A stretch of 64,000 nt of DNA from Episyrphus balteatus (Eukaryota; Arthropoda; Insecta; Diptera; Syrphidae): the NCBI RefSeq assembly GCF_945859705.1, contig NC_079135.1, positions 111,192,288-111,256,287 of the forward strand, written 5' to 3'. Made by a program: the position numbers and the translations under genes. The notes under the pieces are model-generated. The model was given only the letters and a program-made list of their open reading frames with translations, did not search any database and had not been told where the DNA came from. Position 1 is the first letter of the stretch. Every line of letters begins with the position of its first letter. This document shows positions 22,070 to 34,263 of the stretch, piece by piece.

Positions 22070-23110
22070 GGGTGTTTTCATAAACGTCGGAAATCTGCGT
22101 TAGTCCAACGTCTTTCTGCTTTGCTGCATTAATGAACAAACCAATTCTGCAGAATGTTTGCAGGCCTGCGTTGGTACAATTTTCAGCAGTCACTGAGTGT
22201 TCATAAACGTCAGAAAAAAAAATATAAAAAATTACCACAGAACGAGTTTTGTTTAATAAGCAAAAAAAAATATTGTTTTTAATAACACGAAAAATTGTAA
22301 ACCATGTTAAATTAGGGTGGCTAAAAAAAAAATACTACTTTCTTCTAAAAAAAAATAATAAAAACAACGAGTAGTTCACATTTAAAACAAATTTATCTAT
22401 TGGAAAAAATATTTTTAATTAGGGTGTTCAAGAAAGTTTTTTTCTGCGTTTGAAAAAAAAATGATTTTTAGTGCACAGAAAGTTTGTTAAGTGCGTTTTT
22501 TGCTATAGTAATATTAAATTCATGCCAAATTAATTAAATTGAATTTGGTTGAATTCCAAGCGTAAATGTTTATTTTTTTGTTTATTTACAAACTTTCTCT
22601 GTAGTGAAAATTATTTTTTTTTCATAATTTAAAAAAAAAAATTTGAGCCACCCTAATGTACATTTTTTTTTCCTCGATAATTTGGCCAAAATAATATCCA
22701 GGTTTAAATTTTTCGAATTCCACAGGAAACTGTAGAAGTTTACATATTTTAGAGCCACCCTAATACGAAAAAAAAAATCAATTTAAACTCGTTGTATCAA
22801 AAAAACACAATTTTAAAATTTTCTGCATCATTAAAATCTAAATTTTTCGAAAAATGAAACATTTTTTGCAACACCCTTATTAATGTTTGCTTTTAATTTT
22901 TTTTTTACAATATTTACAATCATTAAAAATAAAAACATCTAATCAAAAGCCAAATAAACTTCTTCGCGAGATTTGCAGTCATAAAATTTTGGCTGCGCAA
23001 TCTGCCCGACGTTGACGACGTTTATGAACAGCAGTACTGCAGTTGGACTAAGTTAGTTATGAAAACGACTAACGCAGGCCTAAGTCAGGCAGACGTTTAT
23101 GAAAACACCC
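22070..23110. mobile_element. 1-kb foldback element, GGGTGTTTTCATAAACGTC termini, with nested repeats
   Basis: GGGTGTTTTCATAAACGTC at 22070 is mirrored by GACGTTTATGAAAACACCC ending at 23110. Sub-terminal copies of TTCATAAACGTC (22200) and GACGTTTATGAACAG (near 23018) give a second, inner pair. Further inverted pairs (TTAGGGTGGCT / AGCCACCCTAA) lie inside. No transposase. Confidence 0.65.
22311..22764. mobile_element. Nested MITE, ATTAGGGTGGCT termini
   Basis: ATTAGGGTGGCTAAAAA at 22311 pairs with TAGAGCCACCCTAAT ending at 22764, and an additional GAGCCACCCTAAT lies at about 22644-22656. This looks like more than one insertion event of one family inside the larger foldback. Boundaries between the nested copies are uncertain. 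Confidence 0.45.
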
Positions 23111-23438
23111 ATACCCTAATCAAAATTAAATAAACACTTGCACTCAATAGTTGAAGAAAATGAGCATCTTCTTGTTGTCAGTGTTACTTTTCACGAGTCG
23201 TCCCAATTTAGCGGACGAGATTTAAGTCAAGAAAAACGGAGCGTACTAGGCTTAACATAAAACCAATACAAATAAACAAAATATAAATTTTTAACATTTT
23301 TAACAAAACATTTTTATTATAGATTTGGTTACTTAGTAACCAAAAAGTTCTTTTCGAGGATTTTTTGGCCACATCTCATTCATTGCGCATTTTTTAACGT
23401 AACTCAGTACCTGTTCATGGAGTAAACATGCAGCATTA
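23111..23438. other. Intergenic sequence
   Basis: Nothing recognised. Confidence 0.4.
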
Positions 23439-23516
23439 AGGCCCAATTTATTCACTTTACATTATATTTTTAAAGTCCTCATTAAAGCCTAGTACGGAGT
23501 GTGAATAAATTGGCCT
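23439..23516. mobile_element. Short palindromic MITE
   Basis: AGGCCCAATTTATTCAC at 23439 pairs with GTGAATAAATTGGCCTT at the right end, with only about 45 bp between the arms. The interior contains AAAGCCTAGTACG, a sequence also seen in the element at 25410. Confidence 0.55.
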
Positions 23517-23518
23517 TG

Positions 23519-23830
23519 GCGGTGCCTTTCCGGTGTGTTGACGCCTTAAAGACTTGACCGCACCAGAAGAGTATGCGGTAACGGAACGGGTAGGTAATTG
23601 TATGAAAAAAAATGAAAGCGGAACGTCGTGATTCATGTGCGGATGTTCCAAACTGGAACATCAATATTCAGGTGTTAAAGGTATAAAAAAATAATACCGC
23701 ACCTAAACATTGATGTTCCAGTTTTTAAATTGTTTTCATACAAATATCTGTACCGCATATACCCTTCCGGAGTGGTCAAGTCCTTTCCGGTGTGGCTAAG
23801 TTGCTTGCGGTATACCGTCATCAGTGCACC
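23519..23830. mobile_element. Diverged PIF/Harbinger-type MITE relic
   Basis: Contains GGTATGCGG-like and GAACGGGTAGGTAATTGTATG segments on the left and their counterparts (CATACAAATATCTGTACCGC, CCTTCCGGAGTGGTCAAG) on the right. The layout matches the intact copies at 50876, 53860 and 60266, but duplicated and degraded. Confidence 0.5.
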
Positions 23831-23841
23831 CAGTTAGCAAT

Positions 23842-23985
23842 AGCTGCGTTCCTTTGGGAATATTTATCTACTGCCTAGTACTTAAAGCTGCTTTTGAACT
23901 ACTCTTTCAATATAGCAAAAGTAGTTCAAAGTAGTTTTGAGTACTAAGCAAAGCAGTAGATAAATGTTCCCAAACAAACGCAACT
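23842..23985. mobile_element. 144-bp MITE, AGCTGCGTTCC termini
   Basis: AGCTGCGTTCCTTTGGGAAT at 23842 is mirrored at 23985 by TTCCCAAACAAACGCAACT. Internally AAAGCTGCTTTTGAACTACT is mirrored by AGTTCAAAGTAGTTTTGAG. It is the uninterrupted relative of the copy at 52056-56708, which was split by the LTR retrotransposon. Confidence 0.7.
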
Positions 23986-24871
23986 AATGTCGTACAAAAA
24001 AATCTAAGAGGAATGTTAAAATTTACATCACTTTTTGAGAGTTATTTTTACTGTTTATTTGATGTTCTAACAACATGCGTAATATATTTGTATTGGTAGC
24101 TGTACTAGCAGCGCCGGAATGGTCAATAGTTGAACTGAGGCAGGTTGCTAAGGCAGGCAGGGCATATTCTCTTTCATAAAATTAATTTACATTTATTTTA
24201 AATAAATAAAAAATAACATAGAGCCGTTATGAGCGCTCATAAAGCTATGCACTTGGTGAATAGGTACTTCTCTAAGAGACACAAAACATTTTTTTACTCC
24301 TTGTCTATGATTTCCTCAACTGTGTATTTTTGCTGTTCTTTTACGTTGTAAATGTGGTTTGTTTACGTTTTTCATCGATAAAATATGTAGTTGAACAAAA
24401 TATACAGATTTTTAGTAGATTGTGTTTGAGCACTATGTAGTGATCGGCCAAATGTAAACACGTGGGATTAGGTTAAAGAAAACAATTGTTTTTTTTTCCG
24501 TAGACTTGAATCGATCTATTAATTTTCCGCCCTTAGGCGGTTGGCGCCCTTGTGCGCCGCACATTTCTGACATATGGTAGCGGCGGCCCTGAAGGCAGGA
24601 AAAACTAGCGCCTCCTAGCCTTCGGAGCTTGGAAATAGTTCTGTTTACTTTTTGTAATTCGAAAAATTGCGTGCATCCGTTGTGACCTATGAAATCTGAA
24701 AAAAAAAAAACGAAACAAAAAAATGTTTAATGGCGTGACGCCTTTAACATCTGTTGGGATTTCTCACAATGCGGTGGTTATCAACAATTTTGATCACATT
24801 TTAAATCTACCCATTCCCCATTATAATATGTTTCCACCTACCTTAAATCCGAAAAATCTCGATATTTATTC
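23986..24871. other. Intergenic sequence
   Basis: Includes a moderately GC-rich patch (about 24530-24630, GGCGGTTGGCGCCC) without an open frame I can assign. Nothing else recognised. Confidence 0.4.
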
Positions 24872-25398
24872 TAACGGCCATATAATTCAATAGTTTAAAA
24901 AATACATCTGGATGTAAAATTGTCAAATGTCTAACGGCCATATTATTCACTCTGGATTTAGTTTGGATTTAAGTTAATTTTAAATCCAATCCATTAAATC
25001 TGAATTTCATAAATCCAAGGATTTAATTTTTTGGTCATATTATTCACTCAAAAAAAAAAATTATATGTTTATTCAATAAATTTTGTATAATTAGAATTTA
25101 TCTTTCGAGATTGGATTTAAAAAATTGGATTTAAGTAGTGATTATTATGGAATTGGATTTATTTTTGACATTTGACATTGTTTACATCCAGATGTATTTT
25201 TTAAACTAGTGAATAATATGGCAGTAAAATAAATCCAAAATAGTTATCCCGATTTAAACTATGAAAATAGTTAAAAATGACTATTTTTTCATCTGTGTGA
25301 TAGTGAATATCATGGATTTTGATTTATTTTTGACATTTCAATTTCTTTACATCCAGATGTACATATTTTGTTTAAACTAGTGAATAATATGGCCGTTA
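24872..25398. mobile_element. MITE, TAACGGCCATATTATTCAC termini
   Basis: TAACGGCCATATAATTCAAT at 24872 and AGTGAATAATATGGCCGTTA ending at 25398 are inverted, and both are followed inward by TACATCTGGATGTAAA or its mirror. A second left terminus (TAACGGCCATATTATTCAC near 24932) and an internal right-type terminus near 25210-25226 show that one copy inserted inside another. Confidence 0.65.
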
Positions 25399-25409
25399 AT
25401 CTACTTCGC

Positions 25410-25591
25410 TAAAGCCTAGTACGCAGCTGAAGCGAAACGAAAAATTTTGAAGTCTACAAAGTCAACAGCGAACATGATAACGAAAAAATACTATCGGGTA
25501 TTATAGAAAAAAAAATGTTTTGTTCAAGATTTCGTTGTGCAATTTTTTGTATGGAAAATTTTGTTTCGTTTCAGCTACGTACATAGGCTTA
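25410..25591. mobile_element. MITE, TAAAGCCTAGTACGCAGCTG termini
   Basis: TAAAGCCTAGTACGCAGCTG, followed by AAGCGAAACGAAA at the left. TTTCGTTTCAGCTACGTACA, followed by TAGGCTTA, at the right. A second copy lies at 39666-39900, and parts recur at 47394-47440 and 48058-48110. The interior ACTATCGGGTATTATAG is conserved between copies. Confidence 0.65.
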
Positions 25592-25958
25592 ACGCGATAG
25601 TTGATAGTCAAAAAACGATAATTTTGTTTCAAAAATCATCGATTATCAAGAATTATCGACTACCGCGTTAGTTGATTGATCACATTTCACTCCTTATTGA
25701 AATCCAGTCGAAAAATGTTTTCTGACAAAAATCTGTCGTTTCATTTTTTGACATCAGTGGAGTTCTGTTCATCAGAATAAAGAATTTACATCCGGAAAAT
25801 AGTAATTACACTTCAATTAATTTTTTCTTTCAATAAATTTTGTGTGATTTCAAATTGATCTGTACATTTACATTTCTATTCAAAAGGAAACAGTGAAATA
25901 TTTGGAAAACTTTCGTATTGATTTCAAATGATAGCCCTCAAAATCAGATTGGCGTTTT

Positions 25959-26530
25959 CCTCAAAAAAGTTTCTTATTTATGTAATTTGACATTACAGAT
26001 TACACCAAATGAAATGATGAATCACATTTCGTTAAGTTAAAAACAATAACCAAAAATGTTTCTCCTATTTACCACCAGAGTTCACCTTCCCAACAAAACA
26101 AAAATCTATAATATCTTCAAATTCAACCACCACTGAACGCACTCATTAAAATCAAATAACCCCAGAAAAGATTTCCTTTTTCCCTTTGCATAACACACAA
26201 AAACAACAACAACCAAAATACTCGCTCCTCAAAAATGTTTCTTATTTATGTACTTTGCATAATTTCCAAGGAAACACGTCTGATATTACCGATTACACCA
26301 AATAAAATGATGAAACACATTATTTTTCGTCAAGTTAAAAACACCAATCATAAATATTTCTCCTATTTACCACCAGAGTTCACCTACCCAACAAAAAAAA
26401 ATCTACCCTATCTTCAAATCAAACCACCATTGAACACACTCATTAAAATCAAACAACCCCACAGAAAAAAGATTTCCTTTCTCCCTTGTACAAAACACGC
26501 CAAACAACAACAAAAATACTATACTCGCTC
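25959..26530 (+). repeat. Tandem duplication about 1.1-1.7 kb upstream of Gβ13F
   Basis: Unit 1 is 25959-26225 and unit 2 is 26226 to about 26530. Both begin TCCTCAAAAA(A)(T)GTTTCTTATTTATG and run through TTACACCAAAT, TCCTATTTACCACCAGAGTT and a CAACAACAACA-type tail. Divergence is modest with several small indels. The open frame in unit 2 (26235-26558) is not preserved in unit 1, so it is not a gene. Confidence 0.75.
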
Positions 26531-27629
26531 ACCAAAAAGCCTCACAAAAAATCAATAAAAACTCAACGAAAAATTCAACCAAACTGAACTGACAGCCAAA
26601 AAACTGCTCTATGACGCAGCTTCAAAAGATGTCTCTATTCCATGATAGGTGTTGGCCCAACTGTCAAACACACACAAAATTTTTTTTAATAAAGGATAAA
26701 ATTTTTTCTCTCGTTTAAGTTTGTTGGAAATCTCTCGGAATATAAGAAAAATTTTTTGTGATGAATTCATATAAAAAATAACCGGAATAAACTAACGAAA
26801 AAATACCAAAAATTTATTTTAAATTGTGAATAAAACTGTAAGCTTATTAAATTACATCAATTTTAACTATTAAATTGATTTTTTCCTCAATTTATTTTCA
26901 AGTTTTCTATTCATTTTTTTCACACACGACGACGGTGGTGCAAATTGCAATTTTGGTGTACCAAAGAAAAAAAAAGAATTTTTTTCTTCTCTCGGTTCTG
27001 GTTTTTTGGTGTATGGTGGAAATTTTTTCTTCAAGTGTAAAAAACATTTTTAAAAACGCATCAAAAATCCTCTAGCACAAAAAATCCATACATTTTTAAA
27101 AAAATATTTCGCACAAATTGAAAACGAAATCATAATTTTTTTTTCCTAAGAAGAAAAAAAAAATATTAAATTTGTTGGAAGTGAGCAAAGAAGCACAGAA
27201 AAAGAAAAAAAAATCCAAAAGAGGTGGAGTGCGAGAAAAGAGCAGAACCAGAGCATACACACTCATCACATTAAACCCGTGTAAGAGTGACAGAGAAGGC
27301 TGACGAACGGAGAAATCCAGAGCAAGTGTACCAACACCAACACACACACTAGCCAAACTATATCACCTGCACACCGGATAGACAGAGTAAGCACAAAGAT
27401 CGAACGAACGAAAAGTAGGGAAATTTTTTTTTTCATTATATTAAAACAGGAACAAAAAAAAAACTAGCAGGAAAGAAATATTTTTTTCTCCCCACTTGCT
27501 TTTCCAGCAGAAGAAAACCAAACCAAACGCAACAACAACAAAAATTCTGTGTGTGTACTTTATTTTTTCGTTAAATTACCTTACAAATCTAACACACAAA
27601 AAAATAATTAAATTTAAAAAAACTAAAAA
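26531..27629 (+). other. Probable promoter and 5' UTR region of Gβ13F
   Basis: The sense strand is strongly A-rich from about 27060 to the ATG, with CAACAACAACAAAAATTC just upstream at 27527. That is a typical composition for a fly 5' UTR. No TATA box or initiator can be named with confidence. Confidence 0.4.
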
Positions 27630-28652
27630 ATGAATGAATTAGACAGTTTACGGCAAGAAGCTGAATCATTAAAAAATGCAATCCGTGATGCCCGCAAAGC
27701 AGCCTGCGACACCAGCCTGGTGCAGGCCGCTAGCAATTTGGAACCAATCGGGCGTATACAGATGCGTACGCGCAGAACCCTACGCGGCCATTTAGCAAAA
27801 ATTTACGCCATGCACTGGGGCAATGACTCCCGCAATCTAGTATCTGCCTCTCAAGATGGTAAACTTATCGTATGGGATTCGCATACCACGAATAAAGTGC
27901 ATGCCATACCGCTACGCTCGTCATGGGTAATGACATGTGCATATGCGCCATCCGGTAGCTATGTTGCGTGCGGCGGTCTCGATAATATGTGTTCAATCTA
28001 CAATCTTAAAACTAGAGAAGGTAATGTGCGTGTATCGCGCGAATTACCCGGACATGGGGGTTATCTATCATGCTGTCGCTTCCTAGATGACAATCAAATT
28101 GTTACCAGTTCGGGTGATATGTCCTGCGGTTTGTGGGACATTGAAACTGGCCAACAAGTGACCTCATTTATGGGTCATACTGGCGATGTAATGGCATTGT
28201 CGCTAGCGCCACAATGTAAAACATTTGTATCGGGTGCTTGTGATGCATCGGCAAAATTATGGGATATACGTGAGGGTGTATGCAAGCAAACGTTTCCCGG
28301 TCACGAGAGTGATATTAATGCCGTAACATTCTTTCCAAATGGTCAAGCATTTGCCACCGGTTCGGACGATGCTACATGCCGACTTTTTGATATTCGTGCT
28401 GATCAGGAACTAGCGATGTACTCACATGATAATATTATTTGTGGTATTACATCTGTTGCATTCTCGAAAAGTGGTCGACTTTTATTGGCCGGCTATGATG
28501 ATTTTAATTGTAATGTCTGGGACACAATGAAGGCCGAACGGTCTGGTATATTAGCAGGACACGATAATCGAGTGTCATGCTTGGGTGTTACAGAGAATGG
28601 TATGGCCGTTGCTACAGGATCATGGGATTCTTTCTTACGTGTGTGGAATTAA
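27630..28652 (+). CDS. Gbeta13F: Heterotrimeric G protein subunit beta, Gβ13F orthologue
   Basis: Single uninterrupted 340-residue frame, the full length of the canonical Gβ family. Residues 1-40 (MNELDSLRQEAESLKNAIRD...) form the N-terminal coiled coil that pairs with Gγ. Residues about 50-340 form seven WD40 repeats, with WD/WN/FD ends at VWDSH, LWDIETG, LWDIREG, LFDIRA, VWDTM and the C-terminal RVWN. At the plasma membrane, the βγ dimer binds Gα-GDP and signals after receptor activation. In Drosophila, Gβ13F acts in gastrulation (Concertina pathway), neuroblast asymmetric division and septate-junction formation. The start is set by MNELD and the AAAA-rich leader. Near-identity to the fly protein over all repeats makes this the most secure call here. 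Confidence 0.97.
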   Translation: MNELDSLRQEAESLKNAIRDARKAACDTSLVQAASNLEPIGRIQMRTRRTLRGHLAKIYAMHWGNDSRNLVSASQDGKLIVWDSHTTNKVHAIPLRSSWVMTCAYAPSGSYVACGGLDNMCSIYNLKTREGNVRVSRELPGHGGYLSCCRFLDDNQIVTSSGDMSCGLWDIETGQQVTSFMGHTGDVMALSLAPQCKTFVSGACDASAKLWDIREGVCKQTFPGHESDINAVTFFPNGQAFATGSDDATCRLFDIRADQELAMYSHDNIICGITSVAFSKSGRLLLAGYDDFNCNVWDTMKAERSGILAGHDNRVSCLGVTENGMAVATGSWDSFLRVWN

Positions 28653-29625
28653 AAAAAATAAATCCAATACATAATATATAACAAAAAAACACCATATAAA
28701 ATTTAAAATTACACACACAACACACAAAAGAAAAAAAAAAAGAGTAAATAAATTAAATAATATATATATATAAATATATACATAAAGTAAATATTAAAGC
28801 AACAACAACAAGAATAATTTAAAAATAAAAAAAAGCATTTACATAAAAAAAAATAAATAACAAAAAAAATTACAAAAAAAAACCATTAAAAAAAAAAACA
28901 AAAAACACATTTATAACATTTTTCTTATAATATTTAAGTCTATAATTTATACAAATTTTATATGGCCATATAAGCTATGCATAAAAAAAATTATCTTAAA
29001 ACTAAAAAAAAAAAAAATAGTGTGCAAAAAAAAAGAATAACAAAAAAAAAAATAATTTATATAAAAACTAGGTAAAAAAAACACAAAAAACTGATAATGA
29101 GTACGTCTAAAGTAAAAAATAAAAAAAAAACAAAAAACACAATCCCATTCTTTTTATATAAATATTAAAAAAAAAAAAAAAACAAAACAAAAAATAGAAA
29201 ACAAAATAATCTTTCATTTTAGAATTTCCAAGTAGTACATACATATATATAAAACAAAAAAAATAAATAAAAAATTAAAATTAAATAGTTTACCACTAAA
29301 AAAAAACCAAAATTATTTCGAAGAATTAAAAAAAAACCAAAACACACACAAAAACATATAATATAAATATATTTAATGAATATATATTTATTTTCTTCCC
29401 TATATTTTTCCTAAAAAGCAAAAAACACGCATACAAAAACACATACACACAAATGAAAAAAAATGATTTAAGTAAAAAAAATACCTACTTCAACTTAAGA
29501 ATAATAATGAATTTGTAATATGAGATATTAGCTTTAAAAAAAAAAAAAAAAAAACAAAAAAAGAATATAAGTTTTATGTTTCTTGATACAAAAAAAAATA
29601 TACCAGACGACAGCGATCTTATTTA
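28653..29625 (+). other. A-rich 3' UTR / downstream region of Gβ13F
   Basis: Almost exclusively A with interspersed T and C on the sense strand, with many AATAAA-like signals (for example at 28658). There is no open frame. The composition is very asymmetric between strands, as in a long 3' UTR. Confidence 0.5.
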
Positions 29626-32600
29626 TATAATTTTTTAGTTTTTTATTTTTGTTTTGTTGTATTTTTGTTTGTATTTTTTATTTAAATTTGTTGCTTAGCG
29701 CTGTTGAGACTATATAAAAACCATGAAACATAACGAAAAACATGTTTGCAACTTTTTAATTTTTGTTTTCTAAAATCAACCAATCAACCAATTCCATGCT
29801 AATCATTTGTTATGTTCTGTAGGTGCATTGCCGGAAGAGAAATATAAAACTTAACCGGTGCTAAAAAATCAAATAATTTAAAGTCAAACCTTCGATTCTA
29901 AATTCTAAACGAATTCCAATGAGAAAAAAAATCGAAATTTTTCCCCCCGAAGAGTCGATTCTTTTAAAATATCTTTTTTGTGATGGATTTACACAGATTT
30001 TCACCCACACTAGAACTTTGGCAAAAGCGATTCAGAATTGACACTTGACCATTCTCTGGTATTTGATTGACCACAGCAGTCAGTGGAGTTACTATGAAGT
30101 CGGGGTATACTTATCATTTCGTCACTAGGAACCCCTTAAAGTTCTTGAATTAACTCAAATCTTTATGCTTAACAACATTTTCAACAATTAACATATTTAC
30201 GAGTTCTTTAACGAAACACAGAATTACAAGAAAAATCGATGGCAAACGTGACCATGTTTACTTGTTGAAAACCTGTGGTATGTATTTTTTTTACTTTGAT
30301 ATCAATTTGGTTCTCGGGCAATTTTCGCCAGAAGTCTGGATTCCAAACTTGGCCTGGCAAAGCCTCCAAATAATTGTCATAAAAATTGTTCAGCCGTTCG
30401 GACCGTTGGGAGTTGTTAGTCACTAGGCCTGTTCAGAACCTTCGACTTATCAGAGGAGCCAGGTCAGCTACAAATGGGAATGACCACTTGAAAAAGTATC
30501 ACTTTCGATTTCGAAAAATTTATTTGTCTCTGCTTGCACTTTAAATAGGCACTGTGGCACCAGATACCAAATCTATGATGCTAAATCCTCCAGATTTTTG
30601 GAAATCTTCACTCTTGGTTAAGTTTTTTTTATTTTTCAACTGGCAGTAAATGCGCACATTGCATCAAATATGAGTTTTTTCTATGATTATGGTTTAGATT
30701 TTATGAAGGATTTCATATTTTCAAACATTTTAACAAAGTAATCAAAATGCAGGTCATTAAATCAGAAACAAAAGTAGCATAATAGCAAAAGTGTGTTTTA
30801 AACACCAAATTATGTTGCGGTTAGTGCGGTACTCGCGGGTGCTTTCAAACATGCACGGTTTTTTATTCATGTAATTATTTCGTGATTACATGAGGATAAA
30901 CTATTCTTATAGTTAAAAATAGCTTTATTAGACAGTTCACAGCCTATTTTTGATTCATGCGGTCTAATTGTATTCTTCAAAGTAAGCATGTTTGGAAGAT
31001 AGACACTCCCAAACAAAATCTTTTTTATGCACCCAAAAGCAAACAATTATAGAGGTTTGAATCTAGGTCAAGAGTGCGTCATTGAATTGTAGCAATTCTG
31101 GTGTTGTTTCAACATTACATGTGTGTCTTGAATTTTAACAAAGAATGTTTTCAAAGCGACTAACTGTCAGGTGAAAGATCTCACAGTGAGTTGAATCATC
31201 CAATGAAATTTTCTAGCCTGGTATATTCTTGCCAATAATCTACAAGTGCTTTGAAAAGTCTCAATTTATACCGTCTGAGTTTTTAAATTCATTCTCAAAA
31301 AGTATGTATGTTTTTCTCAGTAACTGAAATCATATTAAGATTGCATACAAAAAAAGGGTTTTATCAATGAATCACACACAGATTAGTATAGTTGTATTCA
31401 TAACAACTTTATCCATTTTATAACCATTGAAATTTACGAAGCAAAAGTGCTGCATTCTGCACACAAAAGTAAAAATTTATGAATTTGCATTGACTCATCG
31501 ATGATAAAATAACATTCCACAAAATAAAAAAAAGTAAATCGAAATAAAACCACAAACAGGGTTGAAAAGTCTTGCCTTGATATAAATCCCTCATACCCCT
31601 TTTTAACCTGGAACACGTCAAATGTTTAACTTTGAATACAATTTGAAGAAATGGTATTGGTAATGATTAATTACTGGGGCAAATACCACAACTACAAATC
31701 AAGTTGACTTTTGATTCTTTTGACGATGTTTTAGATAAAATTCGTCACAAATTCCAACTTTTGTTACGAATTTTGAAGTAAAAAAAAAAAAAAAAACATT
31801 CAAAAATTATGAAAATCTATTTAAAGTGCAAACTTTCATGACATTTCCAGATTTAGGTAATGATTTTTCGTGTCCAATAACTATTCAATTGATTAGCTCA
31901 ATTTGAACACAATTGAAATGAATTCTGTATACTTTGGGTCTCTGTAAAAATTCATCCAATCCTATCACATTTAGAATGAAGCACTAACGCACCAAAGTCC
32001 AAAAATACAAAAACCTGAAATGCTAAATTATCAGAAGAGCGAAACCATCACTCTCTCAGAGTACTCCAATTAATTTTGGAGTAGAAATGTAGGATGAAAA
32101 TTCACATTGACCCCTCTTATTATTCTATCATTGATCTACTTTTGTTGCAAATGTTTGTAAACTTAATTAAAACAAAATATAATGTCCTAGTCCTCTTTGT
32201 TTTTATAAATTTTGAATAAAATAATCAAAAGGAATAGAAACGAGCTTTTCATATGCGCAGTGTGTGCTCTCATAAAAGTAGCGTAGTGCATTTTATTTGT
32301 TTACTCTTTTTTTAAGATTAATGCATTTTTTCTCTCATTCCTTGCAAATTTTATTTTTAAACCATTTAAGAAGAAGAAGAAAATTCTCTATCTGCTTTTC
32401 TTTCTCTATCTCAATCTCTCAATTCATACATAAAAACACATATACAAACAAAAATGGACCACTCAATTATCTTGTTTTTATTTTTTTTGTTTTCAAAGAA
32501 AAGCATCATCTTTTATTCTTTGCAAAAATATACATACATACATACATAAATATCGTTGTGTATTATTTTATTTTGTTCATGTTTTTTTCTTTCTTTTTTT

Positions 32601-32640
32601 TTTGTTGTTATTCGTACAAATAAAAAAAACATAGAATGAA
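29626..32640. other. Intergenic or possible extended 3' UTR sequence, mixed composition
   Basis: Strand asymmetry disappears here. No gene is recognised. A 71-codon minus-strand frame at 30208-30423 is discussed as a finding. Other frames (31418-31621, 32297-32623) are low complexity. Confidence 0.4.
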
Positions 32641-33610
32641 ATAACTATCTAAATTAAAGCACAAAAACATTATGTAAACTAAATACGCATACAAATGAAA
32701 CCAAAACTTATTATTATAAATATATATTTAATAAAACAAATAACTACATGCATATAATAAAAATTTAAAAAACAAAAAAACCCAATCAAATGAAAGGAAT
32801 TTCTCAATTTTATTATTTTTATTTAAGTTTTAACTATGTTTATTATTATTATTATTATTATTATACATACTATTATTATTGTATTAAAAAAAAAAAAAAA
32901 CAAAATATATAGCACAAAACTCTATATACTATTATTTAAAGTAAAATTAGTATAAACTTTTAAATAAAATAAAAAAAATATAAAAACAAAAAAAAAACAA
33001 ATAAACCAATTCGATGACACACTAAGCCACAAAAAAAAATACATCCTTTTCAAGAAAATTAAAAGAAAAACAAAAACAACGGAGATTGCCATACTTAAAG
33101 CAAAGAAAAAGTAAAATCAAATTATTTGCCATTGATTTCTTAAAAAAAAAAAAAAGAAAAATGCAGATCCATTATTATTATTATTAACTAACTTATTGAA
33201 GGCAAAAACATAAAAAATCTAAATGAAAACTTAAACAAAACCAAAAATGAAAAAAAAAAAAACAAAAAAAAATCAACGTGTATTAGATTAAATAAATAAA
33301 TATAAAACAACCAGTTTTATTATCATATTTCATAAATTTCTAGTATTTTTGGTTTGCGCGTGGCAAAGAACAAACATTAAGAAAAAAAATAATTAATTAA
33401 TAATAATATAAAAAAACGTAATATTAATAATAAAAAAAACAAGAAAAAATCAATAAAACATAAAATAAAATAATAAATTTTCAAATTCTATTATGTCTTA
33501 TGTTTAGGAAGATTTCCTATAAATTGTAAGAATCTGGTGTGTTTCGAAACAGTTGAATAAAGTATGTTGTACAACAATAAAAAAAAAATAAAAAAATAAT
33601 AGAGCGTTTT
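32641..33610 (+). other. Second A-rich tract, plus-strand asymmetric
   Basis: Composition returns to the A-rich, T-poor pattern seen right after Gβ13F, with ATT trinucleotide runs near 32840 and 33175 and several AATAAA signals. It may be a distal part of the Gβ13F 3' UTR. No coding region. Confidence 0.4.
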
Positions 33611-33654
33611 ATTTCAAAAAGTTTTAACTTTATTTCAACTAGTTCTTTTGCACT

Positions 33655-34060
33655 TCATATAACGGGTAAACTAATTCGAAAGGTTTTAACACTTACTTTA
33701 TTTACATACTTAAAGACTATTAATGCAGTATGCAGACGAGACCAAAAATCGCATGATTCATTTTTCTCTCGAAACAATCTAATGCCTCTGCAGTCTGCAC
33801 CATATAGCAGAAGTGGTATGGTAAGAGTCTTGTATAGGGACACTTAGTTGTTCCAGAGAGGGCTTTGCATGTCAATTGGCTTCTCAAACCAAAGTAGCAG
33901 CGGCTGGCAAGAGTAATCCTCCGTTTGATTTCAGCGCTTGTATTTTTGTCTGTGTTTACAGCGGAGCCTAGGTGAAGTTCTTAACTACCTCGAAATTATG
34001 ACTGTCCATGGTGACACTTTGTCCAATAATACGTGCGTAGTGTGAATAATTGGTCGATGG
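33655..34060 (-). pseudogene. RTE-like non-LTR retrotransposon ORF2 fragment (C-terminal region)
   Basis: Reading the minus strand from about 34060, broken frames spell the motif series DSHNFEVVKNF, LGSAVNTDKN, SAEIKRRITLASRCYFGL and SLYKTLTIPLLLYGA. This series lies downstream of the reverse transcriptase core in RTE-type elements. Frameshifts separate the pieces and the remainder of ORF2 is missing. A dead fragment, inverted relative to the neighbouring one at 34264. Confidence 0.7.
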
Positions 34061-34263
34061 TTGACTTTCCTGTGGTCTGTTTCACCAAATACAATTCAAA
34101 ATCACAAATTTGTACTTTTTTTTTTTAACAAATTTGTTGCTTTTTGCATGTGTTTAAAAGTTGTCGGAACGGAATTTGTCAATTATTTTACATTTTTTGT
34201 GAAAAAGTACTTGTAAATTGTAATTTGTAAGATGGTGAAATAGGCCCATGGTCTAAAGCAACA

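Noticed and set aside
22032..22238. 68-codon minus-strand frame
   Set aside because: It spans the end of one MITE and the arm of another; the translation has no family resemblance.
26235..26558. 107-codon frame upstream of Gβ13F
   Set aside because: It lies in one unit of a tandem duplication, and the frame is not kept in the other unit, so it is not under coding constraint.
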